NCBI GenBank assembly: GCA_001839685.1
Contig: MLAK01001112.1
Coordinates: forward strand, 1 to 33,155
DNA from: Tritrichomonas foetus
Taxonomy: Eukaryota > Parabasalia > Tritrichomonadida > Tritrichomonadidae
DNA length: 33,155 bases
Direction: 5' to 3'
Part shown: positions 25,829 through 33,155 of the stretch, piece after piece
Numbering within the stretch: position 1 is the stretch's first letter
Layout of the letters: every line of letters begins with the position of its first letter
Notes under the pieces: model-generated
Told to the model about the DNA's origin: nothing
Seen by the model: only the letters and a program-made list of their open reading frames with translations
The model's database searches: none
Translations under genes and position numbers: made by a program

Positions 25829-28768
25829 TTAAAGATGATATTTTGAATGACTATGAATATGCTTATGTAGTCTTGTAACTTTTTGATTTCGCTCATGATG
25901 ATGTCTACGATTTTTCTTGTTGATCTTTTCTATTAAAGCAGTGGTACTATTCATATCTTGTTCCATTTTTCGATTCATTTCAGCAACTTGTAACTTTAAC
26001 GTATTCATCATTTCTTCGTTTTCATATTCTTCTTTAGTCATATTCGATGTAAAACTATTTCTATCCCTATTATAGGTATTTTTGGTAATGTTTGCATTAT
26101 TAAAATTAGTTACATTATCAAAACCTGTACATGTCATCGCATTTTTGGAGGCAATAACAGAATTCTGCATCATTAGAAATGAAGAAGCCGAACAAAATTG
26201 TTGAATTTTGAGTTGTTGAAGCTGCCTTAGACTTTTAATATCATTGCGATATTCACTTAAATCAGAAGTTAATTTTCTATAATTTCTAGTATTTGTTGTT
26301 TGTGAGATAGAATCACCACTAGCAAAATCGGTTTTTTCTTTATAAAGTTTCAAGAAATCAGAAAGTGAACTATTGACTTCAGAATATGTTGGAGTTTCTA
26401 TCACACTAGAATCCATTGATTCGCGTTTTCTATCAAAAATTTCTAATTCAATTTGATAATTCAACTCTCGACTTTCGAGGTCATATAATTTTTCATATAC
26501 AAATGCACTATTTAAACTATTTTTAGATTGTTTTCGATTATATTTTCTAGATAAGTCTTTAATTTCTTGTTTTAATTCTCGATATAAAGGGGCACAATTT
26601 GTGTTAATTAAATCTTTACTTGATTTTATACTTAAATGACAATCACTTAAAGATGATAATAGACGTTCTGTTGATGCAGGTGAGCGTTTTTCAATTTCTT
26701 TTATAATATGTCTAAATTCGGATGAAAAGGAATTAAAAACATTCGCTTGTGAATAATCATTCGGTGAATTGCTTTCAAAATCAATCATTTCGCGAAGAGT
26801 TCTTTTTAAATCAGTAACAAATTCTCGAATCATATGCCCTGATGAATCTGTTTGCTTTAAAAGAGAAGAAAGTTCTGTTGTAAAATCAGCAATAAGTTTT
26901 TTGATGGCTAAATTAAAATAATCAGAGATTCTTTCTTCTAAATTAAATACATTGTTATTATAATTTGAAATATTAGAGTTATTGCCTCTTCCTCTTCTTG
27001 GACTAGGAAGATTATATCTCTGGCTTAATTGAAAGTCATCTGGTTGTCTAATTTCATGCATGTTACTTGATTCTGATTCATAAAATTCAATAGGATTTTC
27101 ATTTTCATTATTAATATTAGAATCTAGAATTCCTGTCGATTTTTTCGATTTATTATTATTTGATGTAAATTCATTTTGAAATTGATTAGATTTGGATTCT
27201 TCGTTCTCATTGTTTGACTGAGAGAGATATTTTGAAACATCAATGTGTATTGGCTTTCTTTTCTGAGTTGGACTTTTCTTTTGTCCACCTTTAGACTTTT
27301 CTTTGGTTTTTTCAATTTTGTGATTGATGGATTCATTTTTCTTGATTTTAGGTTTTTCAATTTCCTTTTTTACTTCAAGTTCATTCCCTTGAGTATCATT
27401 TTTTTCTAGGATGTTTTCCATGTTTTCATTTTTATCGTCATTTTCTTCTTTTGGTTCAAATAAACTTGATATAACATCTTTTTTGTTTGTTGGAATTTCA
27501 GTATTATCCATTTTATTCTTTTCAATTTCCAACTTTTCTTTTTCTGTATTCTTATTTTTGGATTGCTGATTTTGAGGTGAAGTAGGAATATCAGTATTAG
27601 AATTTGGTAGATTTGGTACTTGAGAAATTGGATTCCCTTGAGAATCAAGAGATCGAGAACTCATATCATCAGGAAGATTAAAATCAAAATCGTCATCTTC
27701 ATCCACTGGTTTTAGCGAAAGTTGAACCTTCTGTGCATTTATTTCATTTTCTTTTCCTGTTTTGTGGTCTTCTTGACTTGCATTCAAAACTTTATTTTCT
27801 ACATGATTATTTAACTTGTTTGAAATATTAATTTTCACTTTCAAACTTTCATTCTTATTTCGATTATTTTCATTTATCTGAATTTTTGTATCTGCTCTTC
27901 CTTTGTTAACTTCATTAATGGTTTTATCTTTTGAAAGAGTTGCAGGAATATTAATATTCTGACTTTTTTTGGTCGAATCAACGATTGTTTTTTCGTCTTT
28001 TTTCGGCGTAGATACGTCGTTGTCTGAAGATTCATAAGATTCAATATCATCAATAGACATGCTGTCAATGTTAGATAATATATTTGAAGAATTATTCTTT
28101 ACAACAACAGTTTTTAAAACACTTTGATCATTTGTATTATCTTTTTTTCCATCTGTAGCAATAAAATTATTCTTGACTTTATTTTGTAAATCATTTTTAT
28201 TCTGCAAATTATTAGCAATACTTTTGTTAGCTGGTGGTAAATCATCATCAAAGCCCACTGCATCCCATCCTGACTTGGATGGAGTTTTGTTTGTATTTGC
28301 ATTAAACTTATTAGTTGAATTAGCATTTTCTTCTGTATGTGAAGAGCTTAAAGAAAAATCGAAGTCACCAAAATCATTTGTTTGTTTATTTTTCATATTT
28401 TCATGATCAACATGTTGATTTTGAGGATGGGAAATATCATTATTATTGTTAAAATTATTGATAGATTGATTTTTAGACTTTGTTTGAGAATTGTTATTGT
28501 TACCTCTATTCTCTAAAATATTTTTGGTTTTGTTATTGAGAATACTGCTTCCTTTGGCGATTTTGGAATTTATTGTTGTTTTATTTGATTGTTTATTGGT
28601 ATTTTGGTTCTCTTCTTTTTCCAAGTTTTTTTTGATTTTATTTTTGATGAAAGGCGGTTCTTGGTCTGTTTCTTTGGCTAATTTCTCTGAATCATCCATT
28701 AAGAGACCCATTTGCCTAAGCCCTTCCTGGAGATCGATATCACTTAGGCTTGAGTCGCTCATTTCCAT
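25829..28768 (-). CDS. Asn/Lys-rich coiled-coil protein
   Basis: A 979-aa protein. Residues 1-600 are disordered, dominated by Asn, Lys, Asp and Ser, and carry short acidic-aromatic motifs (GDFDFSLSSS, SGWDAVGFDDDLPP, DDDFDFNLPDD) of the kind used as linear binding sites. From about 600 a helical region begins (RISDYFNLAIKKLIADF) and runs as discontinuous coiled coils to the end, closing with a His/Arg/Lys-rich tail (RRHHHERNQKVTRLHKHIHS). The arrangement, with repeated D/W/F motifs and then a C-terminal coiled coil, loosely recalls the transition-fibre protein FBF1, which would suit a flagellate, but I see no stretch of real sequence identity. A start at MEMSDSSLSD is supported by the composition change just upstream. 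No signal or membrane segment. Function unknown. Confidence 0.75.
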   Translation of the reverse strand: MEMSDSSLSDIDLQEGLRQMGLLMDDSEKLAKETDQEPPFIKNKIKKNLEKEENQNTNKQSNKTTINSKIAKGSSILNNKTKNILENRGNNNNSQTKSKNQSINNFNNNNDISHPQNQHVDHENMKNKQTNDFGDFDFSLSSSHTEENANSTNKFNANTNKTPSKSGWDAVGFDDDLPPANKSIANNLQNKNDLQNKVKNNFIATDGKKDNTNDQSVLKTVVVKNNSSNILSNIDSMSIDDIESYESSDNDVSTPKKDEKTIVDSTKKSQNINIPATLSKDKTINEVNKGRADTKIQINENNRNKNESLKVKINISNKLNNHVENKVLNASQEDHKTGKENEINAQKVQLSLKPVDEDDDFDFNLPDDMSSRSLDSQGNPISQVPNLPNSNTDIPTSPQNQQSKNKNTEKEKLEIEKNKMDNTEIPTNKKDVISSLFEPKEENDDKNENMENILEKNDTQGNELEVKKEIEKPKIKKNESINHKIEKTKEKSKGGQKKSPTQKRKPIHIDVSKYLSQSNNENEESKSNQFQNEFTSNNNKSKKSTGILDSNINNENENPIEFYESESSNMHEIRQPDDFQLSQRYNLPSPRRGRGNNSNISNYNNNVFNLEERISDYFNLAIKKLIADFTTELSSLLKQTDSSGHMIREFVTDLKRTLREMIDFESNSPNDYSQANVFNSFSSEFRHIIKEIEKRSPASTERLLSSLSDCHLSIKSSKDLINTNCAPLYRELKQEIKDLSRKYNRKQSKNSLNSAFVYEKLYDLESRELNYQIELEIFDRKRESMDSSVIETPTYSEVNSSLSDFLKLYKEKTDFASGDSISQTTNTRNYRKLTSDLSEYRNDIKSLRQLQQLKIQQFCSASSFLMMQNSVIASKNAMTCTGFDNVTNFNNANITKNTYNRDRNSFTSNMTKEEYENEEMMNTLKLQVAEMNRKMEQDMNSTTALIEKINKKNRRHHHERNQKVTRLHKHIHSHSKYHL

Positions 28769-28956
28769 AATTAATAAACGTCCTTCAAATGGTCAAAAAC
28801 ATGGCGAAATAATTGACTAGCAAATTTGATTCAATATTTCATAGCTTTACTTTAAATATATCAAATATTTGAATGAAAAATGAAAAAAAAGATGAAGAAT
28901 TGGAATTAACTTTAGGTTTTATAACATAAAAACAAAAAAATAATATAACAATCAAA

Positions 28957-29811
28957 TTAAAAATCTTCTGTATCAATTTCTGGATCTGTTTGGGAATTTT
29001 CAGATTCATTATTTTCTTCTTCGAATTCATTCATTAATTTATTTCCAACATTTACAACAGCATTCAATATTTTTTCTTCTTTTGATTCTTCCTCTTTATT
29101 TAACTCTTTTTCTTCATTTTCATCATCCTTTGGTTCGTTTTCTTCATTTTCCTCTTTTTCTTCATTCGATTGGTTATCTGTTTCGCCTTCATTTTGATTC
29201 TCATCAGAATCACTTTTGGTGTCATTTTCTGTCCTTTCTGAACTTTTATTCTCTTCACTTTCACTTTCATTTGTATTTGTTGAAGTGTCTTGATGAGGAT
29301 TTGTTCCTCCATTTTGCTCGATATGTTTATCTTTACTGTTTTCTTTTTCATCTTCACTTTGGTTACTTTTTTCATCACTTTTGTCATTATCATTATGTTC
29401 ATCATCACTTTTGTCATTTTCGCTGCTTTTGTTATCTTCATTGTTTTCTTCATTTTCTCTTTCGTTATCAGATTCATTCTCGGATTCATTCTTTTGGTCA
29501 TCACTTTTGTTATCTTCTGTGTTCTCGTTATCTTCATCATCATCGCTGTCGTCATTGTCAAAATCGTTGTCCATATTTATTTCTTCACTATTTTTAGTAT
29601 TATTCAAGCTTTTACTTTTGAGTTGAACTCCACTCTTTTCTAAAAGTTCAACCACAGTAACATTGAAAGCTTTTGGATTTTTCGCCCTTTGATCAATTTC
29701 TTCATAATCAATTTGAAACTTCTTCGCTAATTCACGCAATTCACTATCATCAGTATCTTTTGTTGAATGTGCAATTTGCATCATCTTCTTCTGTAAATCT
29801 TCTTTTTGATG
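28957..29811 (-). pseudogene. acidic C-terminal part of the coiled-coil gene, after an in-frame TAG
   Basis: This part begins right after the TAG of the upstream coiled-coil frame and is in the same frame. The first codons read HQKEDLQKKMMQIAHS, continuing the charged helix. A short globular-looking segment follows (LRELAKKFQIDYEEIDQRAK, then VTVVELLEKSGVQ). The last 190 residues are almost only Glu, Asn, Asp, Ser and Lys, a long acidic tail ending SQTDPEIDTEDF and TAA. It can also be called as a separate 275-aa protein from the Met at 29784. However, only 27 nt separate that ATG from the stop, too little for an independent promoter in this genome style. I therefore treat it as the C-terminus of the preceding gene. 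Confidence 0.65.
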
Positions 29812-31758
29812 CTACATATCATCTTTTTGCTTTCTCATTCTGGAAATTGCCTCTGCTTTATGCTTTTCAAGTTCCGAAAGTTTTTGAGCCCTTTCTCGAT
29901 AAGCAACGTCAGCTTTATGCTTCATATGTTCTTCTTTTCTTTTCGCTCGTAGTGATGCAAATTGCTTTCTTTCCATTTCAATTTGTTTTAGGATTGCTTC
30001 TTCTTTCTTTTTCTTGATTTTTTCTTGTTTCTGCTTTTCAAATTCTTCTTCCCGACGAGCATTTTCTAATTCTTGTTGAAGTTTAATTTCTTGTTGTTTT
30101 TCTTCATATTGATGTTGCTTTTCTTTTAATTTTTGAACAAATTCTGAATTTCCTCGTCTTGCATTTTGGGCTTGCAACATCCTTTCTTTTTCTTTTTGTT
30201 GAAGTTTAAGTGACATTTTTATATCATTTTCTATCATTTCTTGGGCTTTTTGTTGTCTTTTTTGTTCGATTTGATTTCGCCATTGAATTTGCCTTTGTGT
30301 TTTTTCAAATTCTTTTAGTTTTTGTTCAGCAATTTTCTTTTTCCGTTCTTCAGAGTGTTTATCCAAAATTTCTTGAATTTTTTTATCTTTTTCATGAGCT
30401 TTCCTTCTAAACTCACTTAAAATTTTCCTTTTGCCAGCAATGACAGCTCTCATTGCTTGTAAACGTTTCTTATTTTCTTCTTCTCTTTGCTGTTTTAACT
30501 TTTGTTGTTCTTCTTCTAATTTAGTGAGTCTTCTTTTTTCTCTAGCATCAAGTTCAGCTTGTTGTTGTTCAGCCTTCAATCTTTGTTCTTCTTCGAATTT
30601 TTCTACTAGAATTTTGGTTTTTTCTTGCCTTTCTCTTCGTTTTTGTTCATCTTCAATAGCTTTTTGCTTTCTTAATTTTGCTTCTTCTTCTTGTTTCTTT
30701 TTAAGTTCGAGTTCTTTTTCCATTTCTTTTTCTCTGAGTTGTTTATCGAGTTCTCGTTGCCTTTCTGCTTCTTCTTCAGCTTTTCGAATTTTTTCTAATT
30801 GAATTTCTCTTTCTTTTTGCTTTCTCGCTTTTAAATCAGCTTCAGCTTTTTGCCTTTTTTCTTCTTCTATTTTTGCGCGACGATTCAAATCTTCAGTCTG
30901 GTATTTTTTCATTAAAGCGTTCAATATTAATTGTTCAACTTCTTTTTTATTTCGTGCTTCATTTTTCGCCATTCTCTGTTGTTCTAATGTATAAAAAGAC
31001 ATTTGATTTCTTGCACTTCGTTTGGTGGCAAGAATTTCTGCTTTTTCCGCTTCATTTTTTAATCTTTCAACTTCTAGGTTGACTTGTTCAATTCTTTGAT
31101 CGATTTCATGACAGAAATTATCATAAACAACTTGTCGGAAATCAGGATCACGCGTGTATGCATTCAAATCAGCATCTGATGGATATTTTAAATCATCTGC
31201 TACAAATCCTAAACTTTCATATGCCTCAATGATTTTTGGATCATTTAAATTAATGTTTGGATTGACAGAAGTATTACTTTGTGTTTTTAATGGAGGAAGT
31301 TTTGATTTGGTGATTGATGATTTGGATCTCCCACTTGAAGAATAATTTGGTTTATTCAAATTTTTTTTATTCAAGTTTTTCTCAGAATTTTTTGAGTTGT
31401 TTTGTTTTTTAGATTTCTCGTTTGGAGCTGAGTGAACTTCTTTCTCGTTACTATTTTCATTTTCTTCATCATCAATAAAATCATCATCATCAACAGGATT
31501 ATCAGAATTTTCACGTTCGCTTCCACTATTATATTCATTATTTTGGCTGTCACTTTTATTATCGTTTTCGCCATCACTTTGATTATCGTCATTATTTTCT
31601 TCGTTTTCTTTCCTTCTTTTTGATTTTTGCGGATCGATCGTATTATCTGTTTCGGTGAGCATCACTTTTTCGTGTTTTTCACTGTTTTCGCTATTGTCGG
31701 TATCCTCACAAAAGTCATCGTCATCAATTGACGGTCTTTCATCCGAGAGATCCGTCAT
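29812..31758 (-). CDS. long charged single-helix / coiled-coil protein
   Basis: A 648-aa protein up to a TAG at 29812-29814. Residues 1-175 are disordered and Asp/Glu/Asn/Ser-rich. Residues about 178-235 form the only globular-looking block (IIEAYESLGFVADDLKYPSD, DPDFRQVVYDNFCHEIDQRI). From 235 to the end runs an unbroken helix of alternating Glu, Lys, Arg and Gln, in trichohyalin/MAP7/caldesmon style, likely a rigid single alpha-helix or microtubule-binding rod. The final residues SRMRKQKDDM abut the stop in mid-helix, and the frame continues for another 284 codons, so the stop is probably not the true end. Function unknown; a cytoskeletal role is an inference from composition. Confidence 0.75.
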   Translation of the reverse strand: MTDLSDERPSIDDDDFCEDTDNSENSEKHEKVMLTETDNTIDPQKSKRRKENEENNDDNQSDGENDNKSDSQNNEYNSGSERENSDNPVDDDDFIDDEENENSNEKEVHSAPNEKSKKQNNSKNSEKNLNKKNLNKPNYSSSGRSKSSITKSKLPPLKTQSNTSVNPNINLNDPKIIEAYESLGFVADDLKYPSDADLNAYTRDPDFRQVVYDNFCHEIDQRIEQVNLEVERLKNEAEKAEILATKRSARNQMSFYTLEQQRMAKNEARNKKEVEQLILNALMKKYQTEDLNRRAKIEEEKRQKAEADLKARKQKEREIQLEKIRKAEEEAERQRELDKQLREKEMEKELELKKKQEEEAKLRKQKAIEDEQKRRERQEKTKILVEKFEEEQRLKAEQQQAELDAREKRRLTKLEEEQQKLKQQREEENKKRLQAMRAVIAGKRKILSEFRRKAHEKDKKIQEILDKHSEERKKKIAEQKLKEFEKTQRQIQWRNQIEQKRQQKAQEMIENDIKMSLKLQQKEKERMLQAQNARRGNSEFVQKLKEKQHQYEEKQQEIKLQQELENARREEEFEKQKQEKIKKKKEEAILKQIEMERKQFASLRAKRKEEHMKHKADVAYRERAQKLSELEKHKAEAISRMRKQKDDM

Positions 31759-31940
31759 ATTATCTCGGAATTAATACAAAGCAATTATTTAAATAACGTG
31801 TTTCAATGTCAATTCTTTCAATAAATAAATGGCCAGTAAATATTAAAAAAGCTCAAAATTAATTCAAATTTATTTTCAAATAATATCTGGTTAATTGCAT
31901 TCAAAAAAATATAACTATTTTATCGTCAAATCTATTATAT
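31759..31940. promoter_or_regulatory. short gap between two minus-strand genes
   Basis: This 182-bp AT-rich stretch follows the PP2C-like gene's TAA and precedes the coiled-coil gene's start. It should contain the latter's promoter and the former's 3' end. No definite element is visible. Confidence 0.35.
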
Positions 31941-32750
31941 TTATTTAGGAGTCAGCCATATTACAATACAAGAAACATTTCCTTTAGCACCATTTTTAGC
32001 AGCTTCTTTTGTGAGTGATTGGGCTGCAGCATTTACAGTTGTATGCGAAACCGCCAATCTAGCAATTCTTTGTTCATTCACTGATTCAAAAAGTGCTGCT
32101 GTTCCAATAACAACAACCATTCCATCGTGTCTCTTTATTTGCCTCATATAGGGAACATGAGAGACCACTTTTTCTATTTTGCCATCACCCAAAGCTCGAG
32201 TCAAATGCGACACTCCACAAACTTTTTCACTTTGAGTGTAACCGCCATTTTTTTGAATACTTTGAGCTTCATCTGGATTTGATGTGATATGATTTTCTGT
32301 GAGATAACTAATTTCACCTTCTTCAGAAATAAGCATAATTTTTGTATCACCTAAATTTGCAGTATAGAGTCCGTTTTTCATTGATATTAAAATTGCACAA
32401 CTACATCCTTCATTTGGCCAATCTTTTGAAATATGTTTGTGCACCTCGTTTAAAACGGATGGAAGGAGCGATTGTGGAGTTACGTCGTTGGTGAAATCAC
32501 GAGCAAATATTCGATGTACGTTCTGTCCGGCATATTCGCATGCGTGTGGGCCGTTATGTCCTTCGAAAATAGCGTAATAAGCTGATCCCGATCCAGCAAA
32601 GTCGCCAATTCCAACAATTGAATCGCTTATTTGAAAATCGTCGCTGTTAATTTCCGAATGACTGTAGTGAAAAAGATGCCTTCCAAAACATAAAACTGTG
32701 TGCTGAAATTCTGGAATGGTAATTAAACCAGTTGAGTAATCCAGTGTCAT
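31941..32750 (-). CDS. PP2C (PPM)-fold pseudophosphatase
   Basis: A 269-aa protein covering a whole PP2C domain and little else. Family landmarks appear in order: YAIFEGHNG at 59-67 (normally VFDGHGG), NLGDTKIML at 132-140 (AGDSR-type), LTENH at 150-154 (TxDH), LTRALGDGKIE at 183-193 (SRALGD), VVVIGTAALFE at 212-222 (ATDGLWD) and KGNVSCIVI at 256-264 (DNxTxIVV). The metal ligands are replaced: Asp to Glu63, the Asp of ATDG to a non-acidic residue, and the Asp of DN to Gly257. Structural glycines are retained. By analogy with TAB1 it should be catalytically dead and act as a binding module. The frame is intact and the conserved core has no stop or indel, so it is a maintained gene, not a decayed one. 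The start at MTLDYSTG gives a normal domain edge. Confidence 0.85.
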   Translation of the reverse strand: MTLDYSTGLITIPEFQHTVLCFGRHLFHYSHSEINSDDFQISDSIVGIGDFAGSGSAYYAIFEGHNGPHACEYAGQNVHRIFARDFTNDVTPQSLLPSVLNEVHKHISKDWPNEGCSCAILISMKNGLYTANLGDTKIMLISEEGEISYLTENHITSNPDEAQSIQKNGGYTQSEKVCGVSHLTRALGDGKIEKVVSHVPYMRQIKRHDGMVVVIGTAALFESVNEQRIARLAVSHTTVNAAAQSLTKEAAKNGAKGNVSCIVIWLTPK

Positions 32751-33155
32751 GTACCAGATTTTTTAAACGTTAACGTCATTTCTCTAGACTGTACGTTAAA
32801 TCAACTTTTGAATAAAATTGTTTTGACATTTTGGTTTTATTTGAATATTATAAATCAATAGAGTGATTCAAGATATACTTCTTATGTTAAACTCAAGGTT
32901 TTTTTCATTAATATTGATTTAATAATTTGATAAATTTAATATTTTTTAATCAAATTTGATGAATCTTTCGATTTTTTTTAATTATAAGATTTTCTTGTTT
33001 GTCGGATTCTGTTGGCGAAAATAAAGTTTAACATTTTAATTAAAGAAATTAAATGACTACATGATGAAATAAGATATTGCATGATTTAAGAGAATGCTAT
33101 AAAACCGAAATAAATCAAAGATGTGAATCCGAATATATTATGTTTGAGTCATTAC
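32751..33155. other. intergenic right edge, nothing recognised
   Basis: AT-rich DNA upstream of the PP2C-like gene. It must contain that gene's promoter; no Inr match or other feature stands out, and no gene enters from the right edge. Confidence 0.45.

Noticed and set aside
29082..29643. Plus-strand open frames of 80-170 codons over the acidic tail
   Set aside because: They are mirror readings of the Glu/Asp/Asn/Ser-rich minus-strand gene, giving meaningless Phe/His/Leu runs.
28957..31758. Alternative genetic code with TAG or TAA read as Gln
   Set aside because: The BEACH, spatacsin-like and PP2C-like genes all end at TAA at natural domain ends, and two genes of 5.5-6.5 kb contain no internal TAA or TAG. 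A general reassignment does not fit.

Overview
The window looks like nuclear DNA of a parabasalid protist, most like Tritrichomonas. It is very AT-rich, with long uninterrupted genes on both strands, short AT-rich gaps, the standard genetic code (clear TAA and TGA ends), Inr-like TCAYW boxes just before some starts, and families typical of trichomonads: DUF3447/ankyrin, a BEACH giant, Asn/Glu-rich coiled-coil proteins, and a TKL-kinase relic. The assignment rests on style and family content, not on a marker gene. No rRNA, tRNA, CRISPR or bacterial feature was seen.

Layout. 1-480: AT-rich leader with a 23-bp hairpin. 506-937 (+): small acidic protein. 1507-2682 (-): LCAT-family lipase/acyltransferase. 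3067-3797 (-): four-helix membrane protein with an apparent frameshift in its last helix. 4521-5480 (-): coiled-coil protein. 5481-6948: long gap. 6949-7527 (+): small unknown protein. 7528-8179: gap with a GC-rich stem-loop. 8180-14710 (-): 2176-aa PH-BEACH-WD40 protein. 14998-16293 (+): sugar transporter of the MFS family broken by one in-frame TAA. 16495-16859 (+): decayed protein-kinase fragment. 17171-19899 (-): ankyrin gene. 20070-25583 (+): spatacsin (SPG11)-like protein. 25829-28768, 28957-29811 and 29812-31758 (-): low-complexity coiled-coil proteins, the last two being one reading frame split by a single TAG. 31941-32750 (-): PP2C-fold protein lacking its metal-binding acidic residues.

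The most unusual object is the ankyrin gene. Thirteen ankyrin repeats lie in tandem with a modal period of exactly 157 nt. Every repeat is open, and its coding stretch differs in length only by multiples of three. Between consecutive repeats sits a diverged AT-rich spacer of almost constant length; most spacers carry in-frame stops, and their lengths vary by single bases. That is the signature of one exon per repeat with about twelve introns of roughly 55 nt, in a lineage known for very few introns. No shared GT...AG pair or ACTAAC-type branch/3' motif was found, so either the splice signals are non-canonical or the gene is at a very early stage of decay.

Functionally, the LCAT enzyme, BEACH protein, spatacsin and membrane protein fit lipid and endolysosomal membrane traffic. 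The coiled-coil proteins may be cytoskeletal. Nothing suggests co-transcription; each gene appears to be an independent unit.
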